Shown in pieces: positions 1 to 8,483 of a DNA stretch of 64,000 bases. The translations under genes were made by a program, and so were the position numbers. The DNA is from an uncultured Muribaculaceae bacterium. Lineage in GTDB: Bacteria > Bacteroidota > Bacteroidia > Bacteroidales > Muribaculaceae. The stretch is from positions 62,001-126,000 of the forward strand of contig CANCXM010000003.1 in NCBI GenBank assembly GCA_947381945.1. The letters are read 5' to 3'. The notes beneath the pieces were generated by a model. The model was not told the origin of the DNA and made no database searches. It worked only from the letters and a program-made list of their open reading frames with translations. How positions within the stretch are numbered: the stretch's first letter is position 1; each line of letters opens with the position of its first letter.

Positions 1-690
1 GATGTCCACAACTTTCTGCCTGAAAATGTGCGCAAAGGCGCAGCGGATGCTTTCACCGCTTTCAACCTTGGGATGAACAGCCTCATCGACGAGACAGTCA
101 TCGGCAAAGCGCGCGAACGTCTTGCAGAAGAGAATGCCGACTACCGCAACCTCGTCAATGAGTATCGCGACGGTATCCTTCTCTTTGAAATCAGCAACCG
201 CAATGTGTGGGAACGCTCGACAACTGACAGCGAGGGACTCGCAAACTACTTTGCAGCAAACCGCTCGAAATACAACTGGGATGCCCCTCACTACAAAGGT
301 TATGTGGTCTTCGCGACCTCCGACTCCATTGCAGGAGCGGCCAAGGATTATCTTGCATCAACCAAAATCGAAAATGATTCGCTCGTCAACCGTCTGCGCG
401 ACAATTTCGGCCGTCATATCAAGATTGAGCGCGTGGTGACTGCCAAGGGTGAGAATGCTATTGTCGACAATGTCGCTTTCAACGGCGAACGTCCCGAAGC
501 ACCCGGCAAATGGACCGCATGGTTCGCCTACAACGGACGTGTCATCGACACACCTGAGGAAGCAGCTGACGTGCGCGGCGCCATCACCGGCGACTATCAG
601 CAGGAACTCGAACAGAACTGGGTCAACTCCCTCCGCAAGAAATACAAAGTCAAAATCAACAAGAAAGCCTTGAAGAAGATAAGGGATTGA
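1..690 (+). CDS. Parvulin-type peptidyl-prolyl isomerase, C-terminal part (5' end outside window)
   Basis: The frame is open from base 1, so the start codon lies outside the window; 229 residues are visible before TGA at 688-690. The pattern of long helices (around NSLIDETVIGKARERL and EYRDGILLFEIS) followed by a mixed domain with NWVNSLRKKYKV at the end resembles the C-terminal part of SurA/PpiC-like periplasmic foldases of Bacteroidota. Such proteins catalyse prolyl isomerisation and escort outer membrane proteins across the periplasm. No PPIase active-site segment is visible in this fragment, so the call rests on the C-terminal architecture only. It converges on the licD-like gene and shares a bidirectional terminator with it. 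Confidence 0.6.
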   Translation, partial: DVHNFLPENVRKGAADAFTAFNLGMNSLIDETVIGKARERLAEENADYRNLVNEYRDGILLFEISNRNVWERSTTDSEGLANYFAANRSKYNWDAPHYKGYVVFATSDSIAGAAKDYLASTKIENDSLVNRLRDNFGRHIKIERVVTAKGENAIVDNVAFNGERPEAPGKWTAWFAYNGRVIDTPEEAADVRGAITGDYQQELEQNWVNSLRKKYKVKINKKALKKIRD

Positions 691-700
691 ACGATTTGAC

Positions 701-766
701 AAAAAAACAGAATATTATCGGCCTGGTGCGAATTCGCATCAGGCCGATAATATTCTGTTTTTTTTG
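701..766. terminator. Bidirectional intrinsic terminator
   Basis: A nearly perfect palindrome of about 65 bases: an A-run, CAGAATATTATCGGCCTG, a TGCGAATTCGCA centre, the mirror arm and a T-run. Only one G-T wobble breaks the stem. A/T runs at both ends suit termination of the foldase gene on the plus strand and of the polysaccharide locus on the minus strand. Confidence 0.85.
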
Positions 767-774
767 AGAACCTG

Positions 775-1602
775 TCAGAGATACTTTATTTCCGTAATAT
801 GCGGAACAATCGAATCAATGTCGGGCAAAGACATGAAATCACCATAAATGGATTCCAAGTAATGCTCCGCATTCACCGGTATGGGAAATTCAGTGTCTTC
901 AAAACGAACAAAACGCACAGATTCTATATCCGCCTTAAAACGGGGCTTATAATAAGCTGTTCCAAGACGATGACGATATTGTCCACGGCTGTTAATATTT
1001 CCAAGCAGATTCAGTACCGGATAGACACCATGTGTAACGAGTATTCTGGATAAGTTCAGGATGGTCCGACGAACAAATCCATGACTTATTCTTTGAGGTT
1101 TATAGAAAAACCATTGCTGAAATTTCTCACCGAACTTATATAATTTCACTGAAGAACTTGGCCTTAATACAAATACATCTATGAAGACCCCTCTGAACCT
1201 ATAATTTCTATCAGCATTCTCCAATTCAGAAATCTGCGTACGGGTATCCCTTATCTTAGCAAAGGGCTGGACGTATTCAGGATCAGTAGATGCGTCCTGC
1301 CATATAAGGTCATTCCCTCTGTAGGCAAGCATTGCCCGGCGTAATTTTTTAAAATCAGACTCCATCATCTCAATATCCACATCATCATCCCAAGGAATGA
1401 ATCCGCCATGACGCAAGGCCCCGATACAAGTACCTGAGCTCAGCCAATACCTGATATTGTTTTCACGACAGACGGCATCAATTTTTTTCAACATGCCGAG
1501 CATTAATATCTGATGCTTGCGCAAAGGAGAACCGTCAGGATTGAAACGCTGACGTAATGAAAATTGCAATTCTGGAGAAATAACCGGTGAAGATGCAGAC
1601 AT
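775..1602 (-). CDS. LicD family phosphotransferase
   Basis: 275 aa. The N-terminal half carries the LicD hallmark: LRKHQILMLGMLKKID, then the SSGTCIGALRHGGFIPWDDDVDI block with the acidic metal-binding WDDDVDI. LicD proteins transfer phosphocholine, or other phospho-alkylamine or phospho-polyol groups, from a CDP-activated donor onto cell-surface glycans. It is the last gene of the polysaccharide locus, 7 bp after wzx. The fused nucleotidyltransferase three genes upstream is a plausible source of its CDP-linked donor (inference). The transferred group cannot be read from sequence; phosphoethanolamine, phosphocholine or a phosphonate are options. A sugar-phosphate transferase role is also possible within this superfamily. 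Confidence 0.85.
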   Translation of the reverse strand: MSASSPVISPELQFSLRQRFNPDGSPLRKHQILMLGMLKKIDAVCRENNIRYWLSSGTCIGALRHGGFIPWDDDVDIEMMESDFKKLRRAMLAYRGNDLIWQDASTDPEYVQPFAKIRDTRTQISELENADRNYRFRGVFIDVFVLRPSSSVKLYKFGEKFQQWFFYKPQRISHGFVRRTILNLSRILVTHGVYPVLNLLGNINSRGQYRHRLGTAYYKPRFKADIESVRFVRFEDTEFPIPVNAEHYLESIYGDFMSLPDIDSIVPHITEIKYL

Positions 1603-1609
1603 TACTAAT

Positions 1610-3049
1610 TCATTTTCGTTTATTCACAAATTTGCTGACTACAAGACCAATCTCACCCATAACTTTGAAACGCATGATATATGCCAAACCTACGTAAGCG
1701 ATAAGATATATCACTGCGACAAGAATAAAATGGAGATTTAACAAGGTCTGCAAAGTAAAGACTCCGGTCATACAAACAGCAGCGAGCAAAAGCACTGGAA
1801 GTATATCGCCCATCTGCTCAGAGAAACTGTAAGGCGTATGGCGGGAAGCCAACAGCACGTTGACCATGAATATATTGAAATTACTGAGGACCATACCCCA
1901 CAAGAGACCGGTCATGCCAAACAGCATTCCAACAAAAAGACACACAAGGAGGAAACTCCACTTATAGATGCTCCAATGAAACAGCAAACGGCTCTTTCCT
2001 TTAGCAGCAACTACAAAAAAGTTGGTGTTCTGAAGACAGATAAACAATCCTCCGACACACAATATCTGAAAGTATGGCGCGGATGGCTGCCACACATCTC
2101 CCCACAGCCAGACAATCAAAGGTTCGGCAATGAGAATCAATATAGCCATCAATGGGAAAATCACAAAGGATATAAGACGCGTATTCAGACCTAACATGCC
2201 TGCAAGCCTCTCGTCATCATCCTGCACCGATGCATAGACCGGAAACATGACCTGCACAAGGATATTTGGCAAAGTGTAGGATGCGATTCTATCGAGTTTA
2301 TATGCCTGAGAATAAAGGCCCATATCAGTTGATGAAAAACGTTTGCCGATAATCACTCCCTGGAGATTCCTGCATATCTCCTGCAGCAGACTGGCAGCCA
2401 ACAGATAGCCTCCGAAGCCAAACAGCTCCCTAATGGATTTTTTCGAGAATACAAAAGCCGGATGCCATCCTGTCATTATCCACAATAAAATTGCAAGCAA
2501 CGAACTATAGCCAAGCTGAAGGATGACCAGACTCCACACGCCCAAACCATTGTATGCACCAATTATCGCACATGCGCCACTCGACGCATAGGCAATGAGA
2601 TTGGCACATGCAAGTTTGTTAAGTTCAAGAAACTTCCGCAAGCGGTTGGTCTGAATGACAGAGAGTGCATTGGTAATCAGAATCAAACCTATCACCCTCA
2701 ACACGGATTTCAATACCGGCAGATTAAAGAACTCCGCAACAAATGGAGCACAGAGGAATATTATGGAATAGAGCACTAAAGCCACTACAATATTCCAGTA
2801 GAATATTGTAGAATAATCCGTCTGGGTAGGTTCTTTTTTCTGAATCAGAGCAGAGGCAAAGCCTCCATCAATAATCACCTGAGAAACCACAATAAATATT
2901 TCGAGCATCCCGATGGCACCGAAATCGCTTGGGAGCAGAATACGGGCAAGCACAAGATTCACTCCGAATTGGAGCGCCATATTGCCAACACGGTCAACGC
3001 TCGCCCAAACTGTCCCTTTTATAGCCTTTCCTCCAATCGAATCAGCCAT
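1610..3049 (-). CDS. wzx: Wzx-type polysaccharide flippase (PST/MATE-like exporter)
   Basis: 479 aa with about 12-14 hydrophobic segments. The N-terminus GTVWASVDRVGNMALQFGVN and the RILLPSDFGAIGMLEIFI motif are typical of the WzxC/PST branch of the MOP exporter superfamily. These inner-membrane proteins flip undecaprenyl-pyrophosphate-linked repeat units to the periplasm for polymerisation by Wzy. The start overlaps the end of the opine-dehydrogenase-like gene by 8 bp and the stop lies 7 bp before licD, so all are probably co-transcribed. With wzy, wzc and wza in the same locus, this completes a Wzx/Wzy-dependent assembly pathway. The family call is firm; the glycan is unknown. Confidence 0.88.
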   Translation of the reverse strand: MADSIGGKAIKGTVWASVDRVGNMALQFGVNLVLARILLPSDFGAIGMLEIFIVVSQVIIDGGFASALIQKKEPTQTDYSTIFYWNIVVALVLYSIIFLCAPFVAEFFNLPVLKSVLRVIGLILITNALSVIQTNRLRKFLELNKLACANLIAYASSGACAIIGAYNGLGVWSLVILQLGYSSLLAILLWIMTGWHPAFVFSKKSIRELFGFGGYLLAASLLQEICRNLQGVIIGKRFSSTDMGLYSQAYKLDRIASYTLPNILVQVMFPVYASVQDDDERLAGMLGLNTRLISFVIFPLMAILILIAEPLIVWLWGDVWQPSAPYFQILCVGGLFICLQNTNFFVVAAKGKSRLLFHWSIYKWSFLLVCLFVGMLFGMTGLLWGMVLSNFNIFMVNVLLASRHTPYSFSEQMGDILPVLLLAAVCMTGVFTLQTLLNLHFILVAVIYLIAYVGLAYIMRFKVMGEIGLVVSKFVNKRK

Positions 3050-4163
3050 GATGAGAGTCGATTAAGCGTTGTATTATATCCCGGTTAAGACATCTGATTG
3101 AAGCTGTATCATCATTCCGGGCAATCAAATCGCCATCAAGAAGCCTTTTTCCTGATAATCCTTCATACCAATGGATGATACGGTCAATCGCGGGTGTCTT
3201 TATAGCCATGAGTTGAGCCATATACCTTATCAGCATCAATCCGTAAGGAATATCTTCAGAGAAATACCGATTGTCGTAATTGGGAGCGAATGTTCCGTCC
3301 TCCTGACGCACCGTCGGGGCGTAAATGCCCTTGAACGCAGTGATTGAACGCAGTTTCGCTGCCAAAGACTCAGCATCTTTAGACTCATAATACTCCAGCA
3401 ACGTGGGAATTATACCATCTTTTATCCCGACAGCCTTTACCACTTCCTGAAACTCACGGTCACATGCAATCAATATCTCGGAACTCTCCACAGTCCAATC
3501 TTCATAGAACAGCGGTGGTTCCAAAAACGGATGGGAGGAATCATAGTTGGAAAACAGCGAATAAAGCCGTGCCGGATGAAGAATCGGATTGCTATTTGTC
3601 ATGGTCACATCAAGCGGGTGGCCGAACTTTGACACAGGTGTCAATAATAATTCTGAAAGAAGGTCAACATAATATTCCTCATCCTGAATATTCCAGAACG
3701 CAACATTCAATGACCTCTTATAGCCCAAAAGATTTGCAGAATGGCCATATTCAGTCACCCTTGAAATAAACGGGACTCTCTGAAAGCCAAACAAGCCTGT
3801 CCTGTCGCCCAAGACATCCATTGCCATAATGAAAAATCCGGTTGAACAAAACACACTGCCGACAATTGCTTGCTCAGACAAATAAGGCTTGATTTGTGTC
3901 AGCTCCTCATGTATGGCATAACCGGGCAGACATATAAATACCATGTCGGCCGTTGGAATAACATCCGACGGTTTATCCGACACCTTATTCAAGGGTCCGT
4001 CGAAAATCCTGCCATCGGGGTCTGTAACCGTGAGATTCCGTCCCCAGCGGGAGGGCCTACCGGTCAATATGTTTACTCTATGTCCGGCTGCCGCAGCGAC
4101 TCCGGCAATAACCGTGCCGAGACTGCCGCCGCCACATACACATATAGTTATCTTTGAATCCAT
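3042..4163 (-). CDS. Opine/octopine dehydrogenase-like NAD(P)-dependent oxidoreductase
   Basis: 373 aa. The N-terminal Rossmann domain begins with KITICVCGGGSLG, a dinucleotide-binding glycine motif, and the middle and C-terminal part (about 190-345, with TNSNPILHPARLYSLF) matches the helical NAD/NADP octopine/nopaline dehydrogenase domain. Such enzymes reductively condense an amino acid with a 2-oxo acid, giving N-(carboxyalkyl) amino acids. In Bacteroidales polysaccharide loci they are thought to make acidic decorations, which is inference here. It starts 2 bp after the fused nucleotidyltransferase-PLP gene and overlaps wzx, so it belongs to the same unit. The exact amino acid and oxo-acid cannot be told; the fusion protein may supply or activate a partner. 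Confidence 0.75.
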   Translation of the reverse strand: MDSKITICVCGGGSLGTVIAGVAAAAGHRVNILTGRPSRWGRNLTVTDPDGRIFDGPLNKVSDKPSDVIPTADMVFICLPGYAIHEELTQIKPYLSEQAIVGSVFCSTGFFIMAMDVLGDRTGLFGFQRVPFISRVTEYGHSANLLGYKRSLNVAFWNIQDEEYYVDLLSELLLTPVSKFGHPLDVTMTNSNPILHPARLYSLFSNYDSSHPFLEPPLFYEDWTVESSEILIACDREFQEVVKAVGIKDGIIPTLLEYYESKDAESLAAKLRSITAFKGIYAPTVRQEDGTFAPNYDNRYFSEDIPYGLMLIRYMAQLMAIKTPAIDRIIHWYEGLSGKRLLDGDLIARNDDTASIRCLNRDIIQRLIDSHHG

Positions 4164-4165
4164 TG

Positions 4166-5977
4166 CTATAACGACCTGAGAGCTGTGACCAATGCTGAAT
4201 TATCCTTTCTATCACGGATTGCAATCCTCACATATTCGCCTGAATTTTCAAAACCTTTCTTCGACGAGCAATCCTTAATCAGGATATTGAATGAGGATAA
4301 AAGTTCACGGGTCAATTGCTTCGCCGTGAATCGTCCGGTAATCTCACAAAGGAAGTAGTTTGCCTGAGAGGGAATCACGCGGATAAAATCTACCTCCGAG
4401 AGCTCACGGAAGAAAATATCACGCTCACTACGGAAGCATTCACATGATTTGACATAATCAGCCTCATACTTATTGAATATCTGCATATAATATTCCGCAA
4501 AAGAATTTATATTCCAGATTGCCACATCTTTTTTCATACGCGAAATCAACTCGGTATCGGATGAAGCAAGCACGCCGAGACGGAGGCCGGGTACGCCATA
4601 GGATTTAGATATGCTCTTCATCACGCAGATATTCGGGAATCTACTGAGAAAAGCATTATCCAGCAATGTATTGTGGCATCCATCTTCCGAAAAATCAACG
4701 AAAGATTCATCAACAACAAGGCGGATGTTTTTTCCCGCGCTCCATACTGCCAACAATTCCAATCCATCACGGCTGATGAAATTTCCGGACGGATTGTCGG
4801 GATTGACAAGCAGCAATGCCGAAATGTCCTTATCGTCAAAATATGAAATCAGATCCTCGGCTGTATATGAAAAATCTTTATTTAAAGGTCTGAATACCTC
4901 AACAGAAGATTTTGGCAATCTGTTGGGATATTCTTCAAACGTCGGGTAAGTGACACCGAGCCGGCCCGTAAAATTCTCCATAAGGCTCTTTATGAGTTCG
5001 GCAGCTCCATTTCCGACACAGACATACTCCTGCCTGATGCCGAAATAACGTGCAGCCAACATTGAATTGACCCCCATTCCTGACGGATATTGCCGTAAAA
5101 GGTTGTCAAAATTAGCTTTAAGCTCATAAACCATCTTCGGAGACGGGAAATATGGATTTACGAGATAGCAGAAATCGAGCATCGACTGATAACGCCAGTA
5201 GCCACCGAAACTATGTTGGATTTTCTCAAGGCGCAAATCATCATCAGCAAAGATGGTCTCAGCAATACGGAGATCCTGGACATCATCAATCTCATACCAT
5301 TTTCTGTCAGCAATGTCAACAGCCTTTATCTCGCAATTGTCAATGAGAGTCATCACTCTCAACACTTGCTCATAATATTCATTGTTGCCCATCGCCTTGA
5401 TATAAGCTTCAAGGAAAGGCAAGTAGCGCTGTGAAGAAAATTCGCGGCTGAATTTATATATGTTGACAGTCTTATAATACAGGCCGGTGTCAGCATAGTC
5501 AAATGCCGATTTCGGTATAAAGGTCACAATATTGTCGTCGGCATCCTTGCAAATCATGGTTCCATCCATCCACGGCTCATATTTGGCAACCAGCGCAATG
5601 TTGGGATAGGCTGATTCAAGCGCACAATCTATCACCCCATCTTCAAAAATAAGATCGGATTCAAGCAAAAGGGTGTCATCCGACATCAGATAATCCTTTG
5701 CAAGCCATAACGAATAGATGTTGTTGGTCCTGTCATACACAGGATTTTCAACAAATTCAATGTTCAGAGCCGGATAAGTCTGACGGACATAGTCCATCAG
5801 ATTCTCACGCTCATAGCCAACAACAATGACAATCTTGGTCAGATCAAGCGATGAAAGTTTATTTATGAACCTGTCAATAAGCCTTACGCCATTGACCTCA
5901 AGCATACATTTGGTATTTCCCTCTGTAAGCTCCCTGAGACGCCGGCCCATTCCAGCCGCTAAAATTATTGCTTGCAT
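4166..5977 (-). CDS. Fused nucleotidyltransferase (LicC/PntC-like) and PLP-dependent aminotransferase/decarboxylase
   Basis: 603 aa with two enzymes in one chain. Residues 1 to about 240 are a sugar-nucleotidyltransferase fold with ILAAGMGRRL and K23 for nucleotide binding and acidic motifs ESDL (106-109) and YEIDD (228-232), closest in style to LicC and phosphonate cytidylyltransferases, including the TNNIYSL segment. Residues 250-603 are a fold-type I PLP enzyme of the HisC/CobD kind: VNPDNPSG (391-398), D423, Schiff-base Lys K458 in SISKSYG, R466. Known relatives of the second half transaminate, or decarboxylate phospho-amino acids. A product such as CDP-ethanolamine or a CDP-aminophosphonate, used by LicD, is inference. 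It precedes the opine-dehydrogenase-like gene by 2 bp and follows a 198-bp gap that may hold an internal promoter. Confidence 0.8.
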   Translation of the reverse strand: MQAIILAAGMGRRLRELTEGNTKCMLEVNGVRLIDRFINKLSSLDLTKIVIVVGYERENLMDYVRQTYPALNIEFVENPVYDRTNNIYSLWLAKDYLMSDDTLLLESDLIFEDGVIDCALESAYPNIALVAKYEPWMDGTMICKDADDNIVTFIPKSAFDYADTGLYYKTVNIYKFSREFSSQRYLPFLEAYIKAMGNNEYYEQVLRVMTLIDNCEIKAVDIADRKWYEIDDVQDLRIAETIFADDDLRLEKIQHSFGGYWRYQSMLDFCYLVNPYFPSPKMVYELKANFDNLLRQYPSGMGVNSMLAARYFGIRQEYVCVGNGAAELIKSLMENFTGRLGVTYPTFEEYPNRLPKSSVEVFRPLNKDFSYTAEDLISYFDDKDISALLLVNPDNPSGNFISRDGLELLAVWSAGKNIRLVVDESFVDFSEDGCHNTLLDNAFLSRFPNICVMKSISKSYGVPGLRLGVLASSDTELISRMKKDVAIWNINSFAEYYMQIFNKYEADYVKSCECFRSERDIFFRELSEVDFIRVIPSQANYFLCEITGRFTAKQLTRELLSSFNILIKDCSSKKGFENSGEYVRIAIRDRKDNSALVTALRSL

Positions 5978-6067
5978 CGTGTATTCGTTATTCTATAATT
6001 ACAGTCGTCAAAATCACGACCAATTGAAAGGTTTTCAGATCCATGTATTATCTGAGGATAATAATCG

Positions 6068-6075
6068 CAAAATTA
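6068..6075 (-). promoter_or_regulatory. Possible internal -7 promoter box
   Basis: TAATTTTG on the minus strand fits the Bacteroidota -7 consensus TAnnTTTG and lies about 90 bp before the fusion gene, in the longest gap of the locus. No TTTG lies at the usual 19-20 bp upstream (nearest at 26 bp), so the call is weak. Confidence 0.3.
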
Positions 6076-6174
6076 ACAAAAAAAGCGGTAATATTATGTA
6101 TCAAAGCAACAATATTAATAATGTCATCATCGCTTTCAGCCATTCACCACAAAGACTGTTGGAGGGGGTAGGCC

Positions 6175-7245
6175 CTATTTTTGAATCAATTCATCAAGAA
6201 TAGGCACAAGATAGTTGTGGGCAATTGAATTCCAGTTGCTGTCCGAGAGAGAAGCTCGAAGGGTAGCCTCATTGATACCCGGACGGATAGCAAGGTATTG
6301 TTCAAGTCCGTCGCAAAGGCTCTCCGGAGTGTCCCGAATCAGCAGGCCATTTTCCTGGGTGATTATCTCTTTGTTGGCTCCGGTAGCGGTTGCTATGCAG
6401 AAAAGCCCCGAAAGGATGTATTCGAATGTCTTTGTCGGAGGTTGATGCTCGTAATAAGGAGTCATCGGGACGAAACTTAATCCGACATTACATCTGTCGA
6501 AAAACGGTTTGACCTGTGTCAAAGGTACATAGCCATGAAACTTTACAATCTCATCCAAACCAAGTTCTTTTGACTGTTTTTTCAGTCCATCAAGCATTCC
6601 CGGCAATCCATCGCCGACAATATCAACCGACATCGGCAAATTGCGGTGACGGTCGCGGAACAATTTGATTCCTCTGAGCATCACATCGAGCTTACGGTTG
6701 GTGAAAGTCCCGATATAGAGCAGATTCAACCCCGTCATATAGTCTTTAGGTTCAGTCGAAATAACGTCTGCACCAAGAGGAAGCAAGCGGACAGTGTCCA
6801 GCCCGATTTTTCCGGCAATACCTTTAGAGAGTGTGGAAACAAGGTCAAAACGACGGCTTTCTTTCCGCAAAGCCGCATCAGCACGACTTCTCACGTCCGA
6901 ATCGGCTTCAATCGAAAATGTACGGACATCCATAATCATCCTCCGCCAAGGGCAAAGAAGTTTCAAAACAGAGCAACCTTTGAAATACTCCACCAATATC
7001 GGGCCTTTGAAAAATGCGCTTTTCCAAACAGCACTCATGATAAAGATAATGCCACGCACCAAATGGGGAAATTTAAACGGGACATATATGACATTCACGC
7101 CGTTCATTTCCCAAAACTTTTCCTTATGCCTCGTCGTGAGGACTGTTATATTATAATCGTACCTAAGATACTCACACCATTTGTATAAATCTGTGAGTTC
7201 TCCAAACGGGACCTTGTCTATCAATAATAATTCAGGATTATTCAT
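6175..7245 (-). CDS. Glycosyltransferase family 4
   Basis: 356 aa from the ATG at 7245 (MNNPELLLID); a GTG 27 bp earlier is open too, but the ATG places the first beta-strand where family 4 enzymes have it. The GT-B fold shows an N-terminal acceptor domain and a C-terminal donor domain with LLYIGTFTNRK, DIVGDG and the PPTKTFEYILSG segment typical of cytosolic retaining transferases that add a sugar to lipid-linked repeat units. The donor sugar cannot be assigned. It lies 30 bp behind the next glycosyltransferase in the same operon. Only two obvious glycosyltransferases are in the locus, so the repeat unit may be short or other enzymes lie elsewhere. Confidence 0.85.
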   Translation of the reverse strand: MNNPELLLIDKVPFGELTDLYKWCEYLRYDYNITVLTTRHKEKFWEMNGVNVIYVPFKFPHLVRGIIFIMSAVWKSAFFKGPILVEYFKGCSVLKLLCPWRRMIMDVRTFSIEADSDVRSRADAALRKESRRFDLVSTLSKGIAGKIGLDTVRLLPLGADVISTEPKDYMTGLNLLYIGTFTNRKLDVMLRGIKLFRDRHRNLPMSVDIVGDGLPGMLDGLKKQSKELGLDEIVKFHGYVPLTQVKPFFDRCNVGLSFVPMTPYYEHQPPTKTFEYILSGLFCIATATGANKEIITQENGLLIRDTPESLCDGLEQYLAIRPGINEATLRASLSDSNWNSIAHNYLVPILDELIQK

Positions 7246-7275
7246 CGCTGTTCTCTTTTTGATAAGCCACACAAG

Positions 7276-8442
7276 CTAACCATGAGCCTCATTAAAAACT
7301 TCAGCAAATATCTTTCGTCGGGATGCGATAGACTGCTCCAATGAAAATTTTTCGGCGACACGAATGCAATTGCCGGCCATAGATTTTCGGAGAGACGCAT
7401 CTGAAAGACGATTAATCGCGGCTGCAAATCCATGAATATCGCCCGGTTCATCGACAGTAAATCCTGTAAGATCGTCAATTACATACTCCTTGATTCCCTG
7501 AACAGCAGTGCCAACCATCGGGACTCCGGCACAAAGTTGCTGGATACCGGCCATCCCAAGTCCTTCACGAACCGAAGGAATAACTCCGATATCCGCACAA
7601 TGGACGAGTTTGTCTATATCACTTCTGAAGCCAAGCAATTTAAGTTGCACTCCATTATTCTCACAAAAGGCCTGAATCTCCTTTCCAACGCCCGAGGAAG
7701 CGATCTCCCTTCCAGCGATTGCATATACATAACGGTGAGTATCAGGTAATGATGCCAATGCGCGGGCTATCACGATGTGATTCTTACGCTCTGACAATTC
7801 ACCTATGGCCAACACCAAAATTTTATCATCAGATACGCCTAAATCATGACGCATGGCAATTCTATCAACATGAACATACCTATAGCCGGCTATATCACAT
7901 CCGACACCATTAATCTTATACACATTCGGACAATTAAACGACTGTACAGCCTCAAAATCCTCATTATTAATAGTTATAATGGCATCGCAAAAACAGCTTG
8001 CAAAAAACTCTATCGGCTTAAATTTAATCTTCGTTTTCCAATCTGAAAGATGGGTCCAAGACAAGCCGTGGCTGACATAAATGACTTTTGCCCCGGTCCC
8101 GATAGCAGCCATGCGTACGGCCAAACCGGTTATCGGGGTATGACATACCACAGCCTTATATCCTCCGCCATGAATCAATCGGTAATAGTTTCTGTAACAA
8201 TCCCAATTAATCTTCTTCACGGGTGATTTGGTATCCATCCTGATATCGACGAAGTTTGCACCGCGACGAGCTATCTCTCCGCGGATGTAATCTTCACCAA
8301 GACGATTGTCAGCAGCGACAGTCACATCATAGCCCATATCACGCAAGATGTCAATATCATCAAGTATGAACGACATGAAACCGGTGAGACTCACGGCTAT
8401 CAATGCTTTAGGTCTTATATTATTGTCTTTTTGAGTCCTCAT
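7276..8442 (-). CDS. Glycosyltransferase family 1/4 (GT-B)
   Basis: 388 aa. The N-terminal domain has the VSLTGFMSFILDDIDILRDMGY pattern of capsule/exopolysaccharide transferases; the C-terminal donor domain has LAIGELSERKNH, LLGFRSDI and the nucleotide-sugar loop SVREGLGMAGIQQLCAGVPMV. In most relatives this loop reads E-x7-E; here the second glutamate appears as glutamine (EGLGMAGIQ), a small departure. It probably extends the lipid-linked repeat unit in the cytosol. Located 41 bp after wzy and 30 bp before the second transferase, same strand. Donor and linkage unknown. Confidence 0.85.
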   Translation of the reverse strand: MRTQKDNNIRPKALIAVSLTGFMSFILDDIDILRDMGYDVTVAADNRLGEDYIRGEIARRGANFVDIRMDTKSPVKKINWDCYRNYYRLIHGGGYKAVVCHTPITGLAVRMAAIGTGAKVIYVSHGLSWTHLSDWKTKIKFKPIEFFASCFCDAIITINNEDFEAVQSFNCPNVYKINGVGCDIAGYRYVHVDRIAMRHDLGVSDDKILVLAIGELSERKNHIVIARALASLPDTHRYVYAIAGREIASSGVGKEIQAFCENNGVQLKLLGFRSDIDKLVHCADIGVIPSVREGLGMAGIQQLCAGVPMVGTAVQGIKEYVIDDLTGFTVDEPGDIHGFAAAINRLSDASLRKSMAGNCIRVAEKFSLEQSIASRRKIFAEVFNEAHG

Positions 8443-8483
8443 TTAACAAGTTGTTTCAATATTATAATCCTGTCTCCAGTTTT

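Noticed and set aside
5152..6203. Plus-strand frames across the fusion gene and the gap after it
   Set aside because: Short, low-complexity shadows of the minus-strand coding region.
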